Source of the DNA: Peptoclostridium acidaminophilum DSM 3953 | Lineage (GTDB): Bacteria > Bacillota > Clostridia > Peptostreptococcales > Peptostreptococcaceae | NCBI RefSeq assembly: GCF_000597865.1 | Contig: NZ_CP007453.1 | Span: 620,001 to 684,000, forward strand | Length of the DNA: 64,000 bases | Direction: 5' to 3' | Shown here: piece by piece, positions 8,363-16,530 of the stretch | How the letters are laid out: every line of letters begins with the position of its first letter | Numbering within the stretch: the stretch's first letter is position 1 | The notes under the pieces: generated by a model | The model's database searches: none | What the model saw: only the letters and a program-made list of their open reading frames with translations | What the model was told of the DNA's origin: nothing | Position numbers and translations under genes: made by a program

Positions 8363-10495
8363 CTACGCCAGAAGACTCTCCAGGCCTCCCGAAGCTACAA
8401 ACAGCAGGCTACCGGGCGCCAAGTCTATCATGCGGATCATATGCTCGTATTTAGTTGGCATGCCCACAATGCTAAGGTCTGCTCTCTCCTCCTCTATATG
8501 GCGGTAGAAGTCTCCCGTAAAAACCTTGATTTGTGTGTTTCCCGGAAGCCTGGCTTCCTCTATGAATTTGGCTAGCTCTTCTTCAGCTTTTTCAATATGG
8601 CTCTTGTGGCCTACAACCCTGCAAAGCCTCAGCTCCGCTCCGAGATTGCCGACCATTTTTATGGCGCTGAGCACAGCCAGGTCATTATTGGGGCTTCTGT
8701 CCCTTAGCCAGATGTTGATAATCCGCTCCGAGCCCAGATTGTACTTTGGATGCAGCCATAGGCACATTACAGAAATCTTTATCTGCCGCAGGGCCTCCAG
8801 CAGCTCCTTCATCCTGACTCTTTTTTCTGCATCTTCGCTTACTGTCAAGAGAACTGCATTAGGCGGAAGGAAGTTGTTTTCAAGGCACTGAAGTGCTTGG
8901 ACAAGCATCGTCCTGAATTCGTTTGACCTTACAAGTATCTTCTGCACAAACAGCCCCTCTTCCCTCAGGGGTTCGAGTGCCTCGTCTATCTGCTGCCTGC
9001 GCTTTTCATCCATTTTTGCTTCCGGATATACGGTCATATAGTAAAGGCGGCCTGAGCTGTACAGCAGGTTCCTTATGAAGCGCGATATCCGCCTGAAATC
9101 CTCCGGAGACTCCACAGGAACTGCCACAGCAGGCTTCCATAGCCTAGGATGGTATGGCGTTCTCATTATCTTCTGCGCCGCCCACTCGGTTATTGCCACA
9201 AATATGCTGCCCCTCACGTCTCCCCACGGCGATGTAAGGTTCTTCCGCTTAAGGAGTGAGTATATCCCTGTAACTATTGCCAGCGTAACTCCGGTAAACA
9301 TAGGGTTTATCAGAAGCATTACGAGCAGGCAGCCTATAGTTCCTATAATTGGCACGAATATGGACATAGCCATTGTAGGCCTAAAGCTTATTATTCCCGT
9401 CCCCTGCTCAATGAGCACAACAAGATTGATCATAAGGTAGGTTGTCATAAAGAACATTGTAAGCAGCTGAGCCAGGCTGTCAAGACTTCCCATAAGTATA
9501 ACCCCGAGTGATATTACAGATGAAAAGACAATAGCGTTGATAGGCTCTCCCTTGCTGTTTTTCTTTGAGAATATTCTCGACAGCGGAATTATTCTGTTTT
9601 CAGCCAGGGCCGCAAGCGTTCGCGGCGCGCTCACCAGAGTCGAAAGCGCCGATGATAGAACAGCTCCCATTATTCCGGCAACAATGAGCACCTTGACACG
9701 GGCAAGCTTTAGTATTATCAGCGTGTCAGCCAGGAGCAGCTCCCCGGGCGCCTGGCGTGCGAACCAGACTGCTAGCAGCACATATGCAACGAGCCCTGTG
9801 ATTACGGCTGCCAGAGTTCCCTGTATGATGCTCCTGCGCGGATCCTCCAAATCACCTGACATCGTCGCGCCTGTAAGTATGCCCGTAACAGCAGGGAAAA
9901 AAATGGCGAAGGTCGCCCAGAAGCTAGCGTCTTCCATAGTCCCAGTTAGCACCATGGGTCCCGGATTAAGACTTGGACCTGTAAGAAAGGAAACTATCGA
10001 AAGCGCCACGGCTCCAAGTATGAAATACTGCACCCTGAACGCCAGGCGTGCGCTGGCTATAGAAAGTGCTGTCAGAACAGCCCATGTCGCTATACCAACA
10101 ATGTACATCGGGTGCTCAGGAAAAAAGGTGACCCACACCTCGCTAAAGCCCGCTATATAGAAGGCAACCGAGATGGCCTGTGAAAGATAAAGCGGTATAC
10201 CGATTGCTCCGCCCATTTCCATTCCAAGTGAGCGTGTAATTATGGCGTATGCTCCTCCGGCTCCTATCTTTATATTCGTAAGCATGGAGGACATAGAAAG
10301 CGACGTCGAAAAGGTTATGACATGAGCCAGGGCTATAATCAGAAGGGTTCCCCAAAGGCCTACGTTCCCCACAATCCAACCGAGCCGCAGATACATGATA
10401 ACGCCTAGAATCGTAAGCAGGGTGGGAACATAAACTCCTTCGAGCGTTTTTAGGCCTTTAGCTTGTGTTTTATTGTTAACAGTATTATTTTTCAT
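8363..10495 (-). CDS. SLC12-type cation-chloride cotransporter / amino acid permease family protein
   Basis: Twelve-helix APC-superfamily transporter of 710 residues. The N-terminus GVYVPTLLTILGVIMYLRLG and the helix 3 region GAGGAYAIITRSLG are the hallmark of the cation-chloride cotransporter (SLC12: NKCC/KCC) branch rather than ordinary amino acid permeases. After the membrane part (about residues 20-430) comes a cytoplasmic C-terminal domain of about 270 residues like that of bacterial SLC12 homologues. Likely role is electroneutral movement of Cl- with Na+ or K+, but bacterial members are poorly characterised. It is divergent from a ClC gene 175 bp away, which supports a chloride or volume role. 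A 25-base piece of its coding sequence recurs at 12509-12533. Confidence 0.82.
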   Translation of the reverse strand: MKNNTVNNKTQAKGLKTLEGVYVPTLLTILGVIMYLRLGWIVGNVGLWGTLLIIALAHVITFSTSLSMSSMLTNIKIGAGGAYAIITRSLGMEMGGAIGIPLYLSQAISVAFYIAGFSEVWVTFFPEHPMYIVGIATWAVLTALSIASARLAFRVQYFILGAVALSIVSFLTGPSLNPGPMVLTGTMEDASFWATFAIFFPAVTGILTGATMSGDLEDPRRSIIQGTLAAVITGLVAYVLLAVWFARQAPGELLLADTLIILKLARVKVLIVAGIMGAVLSSALSTLVSAPRTLAALAENRIIPLSRIFSKKNSKGEPINAIVFSSVISLGVILMGSLDSLAQLLTMFFMTTYLMINLVVLIEQGTGIISFRPTMAMSIFVPIIGTIGCLLVMLLINPMFTGVTLAIVTGIYSLLKRKNLTSPWGDVRGSIFVAITEWAAQKIMRTPYHPRLWKPAVAVPVESPEDFRRISRFIRNLLYSSGRLYYMTVYPEAKMDEKRRQQIDEALEPLREEGLFVQKILVRSNEFRTMLVQALQCLENNFLPPNAVLLTVSEDAEKRVRMKELLEALRQIKISVMCLWLHPKYNLGSERIINIWLRDRSPNNDLAVLSAIKMVGNLGAELRLCRVVGHKSHIEKAEEELAKFIEEARLPGNTQIKVFTGDFYRHIEEERADLSIVGMPTKYEHMIRMIDLAPGSLLFVASGGLESLLA
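9042..9066 (+). repeat. 25-nt segment repeated at 12509-12533 (copy in SLC12 gene)
   Basis: The stretch begins TAAAGGCGGCCTGAGC and ends TGTACAGCA; 24 of its 25 bases recur, in the same orientation, 3.4 kb away in the stem-loop after the tandem PII gene. Here it encodes part of the C-terminal domain of the transporter. The identity drops off sharply on both sides. Confidence 0.7.
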
Positions 10496-10678
10496 ATTCT
10501 ACCCCCTCTTCTTCTATAACTCAATTGATTCCCCATTGTGGAATCACTGCATATTTGTTTTTTTACCCTAATTACAGCACTTCTAATATATTTCTCCAAG
10601 GGGTTCAAATTTTATGACAACTATGGTTATAATGAATATGGTTACATATAGAATAAATATGATTGCAGGGTGATGCTG

Positions 10679-12235
10679 ATGAAAAAAAATTACAAAATAC
10701 TCACATCCCATGACTCCAGAAAGCTGACTATACTTATGCAGAGTCTGGCGGTGGGCCTGGTGGCCGGGATTGTGGTTGTATTATACAGAATAGTTCTTAC
10801 ATATGCTGAGCAGTTTGCATTCTGGATGTATGGATTTTTAAGAGGGCATATGACATTTTTGCCTGTTGCAATAATAGGGCTCAGCATTGCAGGATACTTT
10901 GTACATTTTCTGGTTTCTAAAAACAAGATGATAAGCGGAAGCGGAATACCGCAACTAAAAGGATTATTGATGGGGTACTTCAAACAGAACTGGCTGCACA
11001 CGCTATGCAGCAAATTTGCAGGTGGGGCAATGGCCATTGCAGTGGGGCTATCTTTAGGCCGGGAAGGTCCCTCCATTCAGCTGGGCGCATGCGTAGCTGA
11101 GGGAATAGGCAACAAAATAGGTAAAAGCCGTATGGAACGAAAAATATTAATGGCGAGCGGAGCAAGCGCCGGTTTGGCTGCAGCATTTAACGCGCCTCTA
11201 GCAGGTGTGATATTTGCACTGGAGGAGATTTTCAAATACTTTTCACCCTTGATACTGCTGTCAACCATGTCAGCGGCCGTTGTGGCAGATTTTATTTCCA
11301 AAAATGCTTTTGGCATTGGTCCTGTTTTCAATTTTGAAATAGCGGGCAGCGTGCCGCTATCAAACTATGGCACACTTATTCTTTTAGGAACTGTACTCGG
11401 ATTTATGGGTGCTTTTTACAACTATGCACTCTTAAAAACACAAAAGCTTTATAAAAGCATCCATCATGTTAGCTCAAGAACAAAAATAATCATAACATTT
11501 CTCTTGGCAGGCGTTGTGGGAATAGTATTTCCTGTTGTCCTCGGAGGCGGCCACCATGTGATAGGAGAGCTCAATCTTGCAAAAGGGATAAGCTTCCTGA
11601 CTCTTCTCTTTGTAGTTAAATTCGTGTTTTCCATGTTTAGTTTTGCCTCAGGTGCTCCAGGCGGCATATTCTTCCCATTACTTGTATTGGGCGGAACAAT
11701 AGGAGCTATTTTCGCGGGAGTGGCCATCAATTTTTTCGGATACGATGAAGCTTTGTTTTTTAACTTTGTGATATTAGCCATGGCAGGATACTTCACTGCA
11801 ATTGTCAGGGCTCCCATCACGGGTATTGTGCTTATAATGGAAATGACGGGTTCTTTTAATCACCTCCTATCGCTGTCGATAGTGGCTTTGACAGCCTATG
11901 TTGTGGCTGATTTGCTCAAAAGCCCTCCTATATATGAGGCTCTTCTTGAAAAGCAGCTTGTAGAGTACGATATCCAGGATGCAGATGAGGAGCACAGCAA
12001 AAAGATAATGGTTGAAATAGTTGTACAGCATGGATCACAGCTGGAAGACATGCTGGTCAAGGAAATTAACTGGCCTCGCAAATGCCTTCTTGTAAGCATC
12101 CGACGCGGCGAAATGGAAATACTGCCCAAGGGTGATACGGTACTCAAGACAGGAGATTACATTCTAGTATTAACTGATATCAATAGCGAGTGGAGAACAA
12201 GAGAAAAACTGGAAAAACTGAATTCTACCTCTTAA
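10679..12235 (+). CDS. ClC-type chloride/proton antiporter with C-terminal TrkA-C domain
   Basis: Membrane protein of 518 residues. ClC signatures are present in order: GSGIPQ (about 87-92), GREGP (127-131, with gating glutamate Glu129), FALEE with the internal proton glutamate near 182-183, GAPGGIFFP (about 325), and MEMTGS near the last helices. Retention of both glutamates argues for a Cl-/H+ antiporter rather than a passive channel. A cytoplasmic tail from about residue 425 looks like a TrkA-C (RCK C-terminal) ligand-binding domain, ending in LKTGDYILVL. The ATG at 10679 follows AGGGTGAT; GTG at 10670 is an alternative. It is divergent from the SLC12-type gene. Confidence 0.92.
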   Translation: MKKNYKILTSHDSRKLTILMQSLAVGLVAGIVVVLYRIVLTYAEQFAFWMYGFLRGHMTFLPVAIIGLSIAGYFVHFLVSKNKMISGSGIPQLKGLLMGYFKQNWLHTLCSKFAGGAMAIAVGLSLGREGPSIQLGACVAEGIGNKIGKSRMERKILMASGASAGLAAAFNAPLAGVIFALEEIFKYFSPLILLSTMSAAVVADFISKNAFGIGPVFNFEIAGSVPLSNYGTLILLGTVLGFMGAFYNYALLKTQKLYKSIHHVSSRTKIIITFLLAGVVGIVFPVVLGGGHHVIGELNLAKGISFLTLLFVVKFVFSMFSFASGAPGGIFFPLLVLGGTIGAIFAGVAINFFGYDEALFFNFVILAMAGYFTAIVRAPITGIVLIMEMTGSFNHLLSLSIVALTAYVVADLLKSPPIYEALLEKQLVEYDIQDADEEHSKKIMVEIVVQHGSQLEDMLVKEINWPRKCLLVSIRRGEMEILPKGDTVLKTGDYILVLTDINSEWRTREKLEKLNSTS

Positions 12236-12295
12236 TGAAAACAACAATATGCAGCTGTAAAAAATAAACACTTCCGAATTAATAATTTAGGCTTA

Positions 12296-12478
12296 GAGTC
12301 TGTCAATAATTATGTGTATGATTTCTCAAAAAAGATATATTGTTTTATTGGTTGCTTGCCTGGAAAGCTTTTAAATATGAGCTTTCCAGGCTTTTTATTA
12401 CTTGGATTTAACATTTTGCCATTTCATAAAAACAGCTAGAATACAAACATTGAGTGGTTTTTTTACAAATAAGGCTTA
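12296..12478 (-). mobile_element. Solo left end of an IS256-family element (remnant)
   Basis: This 183-bp non-coding stretch is highly similar to 24014-24195, the terminal part of the complete IS256-family element further on, from its first base (GAGTCTGTCAATAATTATGT) to about the transposase stop codon; outside these limits the sequences differ. No transposase codons and no second end are present here, so it is a deletion remnant or a solo end. It carries the element's own hairpin at 12358-12397. It fills most of the 306-bp space between the ClC gene and the tandem PII gene. Confidence 0.85.
12358..12397 (+). terminator. Terminator hairpin inside the IS remnant, probably ends the ClC transcript
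   Basis: Perfect 11-bp stem GCCTGGAAAGC / GCTTTCCAGGC with a 12-base loop, followed by TTTTTATT, about 120 bases after the ClC stop. The same hairpin in the intact element (24076-24114) has one mismatch. Confidence 0.75.
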
Positions 12479-12508
12479 TGTTTTAATCATAGTAACTAGC
12501 AGAACCAA

Positions 12509-12544
12509 TAAAGGCGACCTGAGCTGTACAGCAATTCGCCTTTA
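12509..12544 (-). terminator. Stem-loop overlapping the stop codon of the tandem PII gene; contains repeated 25-mer
   Basis: TAAAGGCGA / TCGCCTTTA form a 9-bp stem whose outer arm includes the PII stop codon; the following T-run is short, so termination may be weak. Bases 12509-12533 match 9042-9066 in the SLC12-type gene at 24 of 25 positions. Confidence 0.5.
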
Positions 12545-13210
12545 CTCATAGAGTCCATAAACTCTTTTCACATCCTGAATGAATATAATCCCGTTTCCCG
12601 GTTCATCCATTTTGAGCTGTTCTCTAATTGATGAGACAATTTTTTCGGTCTTTTCCTTTTTTGACAGAATCAGCACAATTTCTTTCTCCGGCTCAATTTC
12701 CATGGCGAATATCTTGCTGGTTTCATGTATTCCCGAGCCTCTCGCATTGATTATGGTGCCTCCCTCAGAGCCCGCTTTTAAAGCCGCGTCAATAACCTGC
12801 TCTGCCTTTCCCTTGTCTACTATTACGGTGATTGATTCATACATTTTATTTACCACACCTCTTTCCCATTTTGTGTCCTCGCTCTCATACCCTCTGGCTC
12901 CTATTATGTTGCTGACAGCTGTGGTGAATACAATTCCGTGATTTGGCTTTTCGAACTCAAACTCCCTCTCGAGCGCTTCAATGGCGCATTCAGCAGTCTT
13001 TTTATTTGAAACGAGCAGCACGATTTCTTTTCTTATATCGTTTAGCTCGAGAAAATTTGAAATGGCGTCATCAGCTGTGCCCCTGCCAAGGAAGACTGTT
13101 CCTCCCCTGATGCCGCAGCGCTTGGCTTTATGCATGACTTTGCTTCCCTTTCCACAGTTGACTATAACGCAAACCAGCTCCAAGCTTTCAATTTCAGAGT
13201 TATTCAACAT
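12542..13210 (-). CDS. Tandem PII (GlnB-like) signalling protein
   Basis: Cytoplasmic protein of 222 residues made of two PII-like domains in one chain (about residues 8-105 and 113-220). Each has the pattern hydrophobic strand, helix, GG(T/I)xxxxRG turn (GIRGGTVFLGRGT and GSEGGTIINARGSG), and a final xxxGNGIIF/NHGIVF strand, as seen in the PII families linked to DUF1538. PII proteins sense ATP/ADP/2-oxoglutarate or other ligands and usually gate a membrane partner. It overlaps the DUF1538 gene by 11 bases and its ribosome site (GGAGGAATC) lies inside that gene, so the two are translationally coupled and probably form one complex. Confidence 0.85.
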   Translation of the reverse strand: MLNNSEIESLELVCVIVNCGKGSKVMHKAKRCGIRGGTVFLGRGTADDAISNFLELNDIRKEIVLLVSNKKTAECAIEALEREFEFEKPNHGIVFTTAVSNIIGARGYESEDTKWERGVVNKMYESITVIVDKGKAEQVIDAALKAGSEGGTIINARGSGIHETSKIFAMEIEPEKEIVLILSKKEKTEKIVSSIREQLKMDEPGNGIIFIQDVKRVYGLYE

Positions 13211-14693
13211 TATTATCGATTCCTCCTTTTTTAGATTTTATTTTGAAAATAAGACCCAGAATCTGTATGGCAATTAACGGCGTTAAAGCTACCATTGAAA
13301 TCATGCCGAAGCCGTCTACAAGTACATTAGCCCCTTCCGTAGCTTCAGCAACGCCGTGAGCGAACGCCAAAATGAAGGTTGCTGTCATAGGACCGGAGGC
13401 TACGCCGCCCGAGTCGAATGCTATGCCAACGAACAGCTTTGGAACAAAATAAGTCATTGCTATAGCCACCAAATATCCGGGCAACAGGTAATGCCATAAT
13501 TGGATTTCAGGTACGAGTATCCTCAGCATTGACAGTGCGACAGCAAAACCCACGCCTATTGAAAGAGAGAGCATGACTGCTTTTTTCTTTACATAACCGC
13601 TTGTAACGTCCTCTATCTGATTCATAAGCACGTGGACAGCCGGCTCGGCCAATATTGTCACAAGTCCCAGTAGGAATCCGATAGCGACGACATATGTCTT
13701 GTTGTCAAGTGACGCCACTGCATATCCTAAAACCCTTCCTACTTCCATGAACCCGGCATTTACTCCCGTTAAAAAAAGAATCAGCCCTACAAATGTGAAT
13801 AATAACCCTGTAAGTATTTTTCGCAGAATTTTTTTTGACATCTTGAATGAAATTTTCTGGAGCAATAGAAAAATCAGAAGTATGGGAAGAAGTGCCAGCA
13901 GTATTTCTCCGGCTATTATGGGGATTTCGTTAATAAAAGGGCTTATGATCGATCCTGATAGAGCTTCATCATATTCAATGCTGCCAGTCAATTCCTCTGC
14001 TTTCCAAATAATGCTCATTATCATTACTGCTATGATTGCGCCAGTTGATGCTATGGCCACTAGTCCGAAACTGTCATCCTCTGAAGCTTCGCGGTCTTTT
14101 TTGAGCTCCGAAACCCCTGCCGCAAGCGCCAGAATGAACGGAACCGTCAGCGCTCCGGTAGTCGCCCCTGATGCGTCAAACGATATCGCAAGAAACTCTC
14201 TTGATGTAAATATTGAAAAAAAGAATATTATGGAATACAGCACGGTCAATAATATATTCAAGGGAATGTTGTATACTATCCTTGCCAGCCCCGAGGAAAG
14301 CATCACGGCAATCCCTATGGACACGGTAGCAACAATGCTCAGCTTGGTAATAACTCCCGAAGTTACTGATTCCACTTCCCCTGCGAGGATATACAAGTCA
14401 GGCTCAGCAATCGATATGAAAAAACCGAGTATTAACCCTACCGTTACTACTATCCATATCTTGTTTGTCCTGGCTACAGTCGAGCCCATGGAGTTGCCTA
14501 TCGGAGTGATGCCTATATCCACTCCGAAAAGGAAAACTGAAAGCCCCGCAATGATCAATATGACCCCTATTGCGAATCTTGCAACCAGTGTTCCGGAAAG
14601 CGGAGTCAATGTAAAATTCAATATAAGCACAATAAATGTTATTGGCAATACAGCATACAGTACCTCTTTAAGTTTAGAGAGTAATATGGTCAA
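13200..14693 (-). CDS. DUF1538 family membrane protein
   Basis: Polytopic membrane protein of 497 residues with an internal duplication. The halves (about 1-240 and 255-490) each contain a FLxGVxxGxxxxG element (FLFGVDIGITPIGNSMG and FLTGVNAGFMEVGRVLG), an AEP(D/A) element (ISIAEPDLYILAGEVESVTSG and LAEPAVHVLMNQIEDVTSG cut short here) and a FDxxGxxxGxxT helix (SFDASGATTGALT and FDSGGVASGPMTATF). Inverted or tandem repeats of this kind are typical of transporters and channels. Substrate unknown. Translation likely starts at TTG 14693 after GGAGTGAGG. The overlap with the PII gene suggests direct regulation by PII. Confidence 0.85.
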   Translation of the reverse strand: MTILLSKLKEVLYAVLPITFIVLILNFTLTPLSGTLVARFAIGVILIIAGLSVFLFGVDIGITPIGNSMGSTVARTNKIWIVVTVGLILGFFISIAEPDLYILAGEVESVTSGVITKLSIVATVSIGIAVMLSSGLARIVYNIPLNILLTVLYSIIFFFSIFTSREFLAISFDASGATTGALTVPFILALAAGVSELKKDREASEDDSFGLVAIASTGAIIAVMIMSIIWKAEELTGSIEYDEALSGSIISPFINEIPIIAGEILLALLPILLIFLLLQKISFKMSKKILRKILTGLLFTFVGLILFLTGVNAGFMEVGRVLGYAVASLDNKTYVVAIGFLLGLVTILAEPAVHVLMNQIEDVTSGYVKKKAVMLSLSIGVGFAVALSMLRILVPEIQLWHYLLPGYLVAIAMTYFVPKLFVGIAFDSGGVASGPMTATFILAFAHGVAEATEGANVLVDGFGMISMVALTPLIAIQILGLIFKIKSKKGGIDNNVE

Positions 14694-14860
14694 AAGGCCT
14701 CACTCCTTTCATTTTCAAATTGGTCTTTTCCGAACTGATATTATTCACGCCAAATAAGAGTAGGTATCATACTATCTGCTTATCTTTTTTAATTCTACCC
14801 ATTCTTCATGTGTTTTACAGAATTTTATCCGGCACCGCATACTTCAATTGTTCAAAAAAA

Positions 14861-14895
14861 CAAAAAACACCTACCCGTAAATTCAGAATAGGTGT
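14861..14895 (-). terminator. Terminator after the pseudo-receiver gene
   Basis: ACACCTA / TAGGTGT stem followed on the minus strand by TTTTTTG, about 40 bases past the stop of the gene at 14933-15640. Confidence 0.65.
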
Positions 14896-14932
14896 CCCCC
14901 TTTTAATTTTTTTAAAGAGCAATGCGATATTT

Positions 14933-15640
14933 TTAGCCAAATATGGCTGAAATGAGTCCGGTTAGTTTTCCCTGCGAGAACAAAAACGCCATTAAAGTAA
15001 TCAAAACCACTCCTGCGCCTATGAGCAGGTACCTGTTCAAATTCTTTTCTCTTGCCGTATTTCCTGCCTTGCAGGATGCTCTCAAATCAAGCAAACCGGC
15101 ATCTATCGAATCAGGCGTCAGCTCGGCAGTCTCTTCATTCTCGAATAAGGCTTGGTCCAGCGCTGTCGCTTCTGATGCTGTGCAAGCAGACTCCTTCTGG
15201 ACCTGCTTGCCTTGCAATATCTCATCTAGCTCCTCCTGTAGCAGCAGAGGCTTTACATCCTCGTTTGTACGCTCTCCTAAGCGTTTGACCTTGCGGAGCC
15301 TAAGGCTAAGCTCATTCGGATCTATTGGAACTGCTATATAATCATCAATCAGATTTTCAAGGTCTTCACCCAATGAGCCGAAATTCTCAGGCTGGACCAT
15401 AGCCATGTTGTACAACTCCGGATTTGCTTCCTTGATATCCTTGAGAAATTCTGCAGCCTCATGGATATTGTTCTTATTAACATATAATATAGACATGTCA
15501 ACGTCGCACTTTGCGGCAATGTCCAGGGCAAGAGCCCCCGGAACACAGCATACCACCGAACCCTCAATTTTGTTTTCCTTTAAAAACCCACCCATATCTT
15601 CAAATGAAAATATCTGGTTGTTTACCATAAGAATTCTCAC
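14933..15640 (-). CDS. Tail-anchored receiver-like (pseudo-receiver) protein
   Basis: Protein of 235 residues. The first 120 residues follow the alternating strand-helix pattern of response-regulator receivers (starts MRILMVNNQIFSF, ends DDYIAVPIDPNELSLRLRKV), but the phosphoacceptor Asp at the end of strand 3 is absent (SILYVNKNN) and the conserved Lys before Pro is Val (IAVPID). A polar linker of about 85 residues follows, then one C-terminal membrane helix (YLLIGAGVVLITLMAFLF) with a short tail. So it is probably a non-phosphorylated scaffold anchored in the membrane. GTG at 15640 with GGTGG upstream is preferred over an upstream ATG. It forms a separate unit downstream of no clear partner. 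Confidence 0.65.
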   Translation of the reverse strand: MRILMVNNQIFSFEDMGGFLKENKIEGSVVCCVPGALALDIAAKCDVDMSILYVNKNNIHEAAEFLKDIKEANPELYNMAMVQPENFGSLGEDLENLIDDYIAVPIDPNELSLRLRKVKRLGERTNEDVKPLLLQEELDEILQGKQVQKESACTASEATALDQALFENEETAELTPDSIDAGLLDLRASCKAGNTAREKNLNRYLLIGAGVVLITLMAFLFSQGKLTGLISAIFG

Positions 15641-15940
15641 TATATGCCACCATCCTATGCCTGATTTCAATACTTCAATACCTTGAATCTATATTTCCAG
15701 CGAATGCCATAAGAGCTGTTCTGGTTTCTCTATTAGAAAACATTTTTCATTTTACTATACCCACTTTCACTTCCAATTATATATTTAAAGCACGAAATTT
15801 TCATGGGCATAATTTCCTGTTTTCAGGAGCACAGCTATCTTCTTTTGCTGCCGCTATTTTTTTTCGTTAAGATTTGCATGAAAAAATGCACTGTGTTAGA
15901 CTTTAGGCAAGAGTCAATTATATAGCAAGGGAGTGATTTT

Positions 15941-16468
15941 ATGAGTATGCTAATCGATGAAATTCCGGGGCTTTACAAGGTATATCGTCTTGATCCTTTG
16001 AGAAGAACGCCTGGCGTTGTGTTCGACATTTTACCAATGGACATAGTTCCTCATATCGACGCAGTGGATCGTGTGCTTCATGAGAGCTCGGCGCAGTCTC
16101 CCGGTCCTGTTGGAGATACAGCCCGCCCATGGTATATGCATACGTATCAGGATGATAATCTGCTTGTGCTTCACGGGTCACGCTTTATCGAAGTATATAC
16201 GCCAGAGCACGGCAGGATAGAAAATTTCACAGTAACACCGCATGCAGTGTATAAAAACGGCGAGTTGCTCTATGAAGGCGGCGCAATACTTGTGTGGCCA
16301 AGGTATGTTTTCCACCGCATCGTCAGCGGCAAGGAGGGTTCTGCCTCCATCAACCTTGCGGTGCACTACGAGGGCTTTGATATTGAAACGAATTTCAGCA
16401 TATACGACTTGAATACGGAAACCGGAGAATACAAGGTCATACGCAAAGGCTCCGAGGATCAGCGCTGA
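15941..16468 (+). CDS. Cupin-like conserved protein of unknown function
   Basis: Soluble protein of 175 residues, no signal peptide. The sequence is rich in short strands and has a cupin-like rhythm: a first motif region WYMHTYQDDNLLVLHGSR then EVYTPEHGRI, and a second GGAILVWPRYVFHRIVSG, where the His and Glu residues could hold a metal. This resembles small-molecule dioxygenase or isomerase cupins, but no family could be named. The ATG follows GGGAGTG at ideal spacing. It is transcribed alone, with a shared bidirectional terminator after it. Confidence 0.7.
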   Translation: MSMLIDEIPGLYKVYRLDPLRRTPGVVFDILPMDIVPHIDAVDRVLHESSAQSPGPVGDTARPWYMHTYQDDNLLVLHGSRFIEVYTPEHGRIENFTVTPHAVYKNGELLYEGGAILVWPRYVFHRIVSGKEGSASINLAVHYEGFDIETNFSIYDLNTETGEYKVIRKGSEDQR

Positions 16469-16503
16469 TATTTTCAAAGCCGTCAAATAGTATAATTGCA
16501 TTT

Positions 16504-16530
16504 AAAAAGGGCCTTATGGCCCTTTTTTAT
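16504..16530. terminator. Bidirectional terminator between the cupin-like and DUF4015 genes
   Basis: Perfect stem AAAAAGGGCC / GGCCCTTTTT with loop TTAT between two converging genes. Confidence 0.85.

Noticed and set aside
13699-14757. Plus-strand frame of 352 codons opposite DUF1538
   Set aside because: Antisense shadow of the membrane protein; Ser/Ile/Thr-rich without domain pattern.
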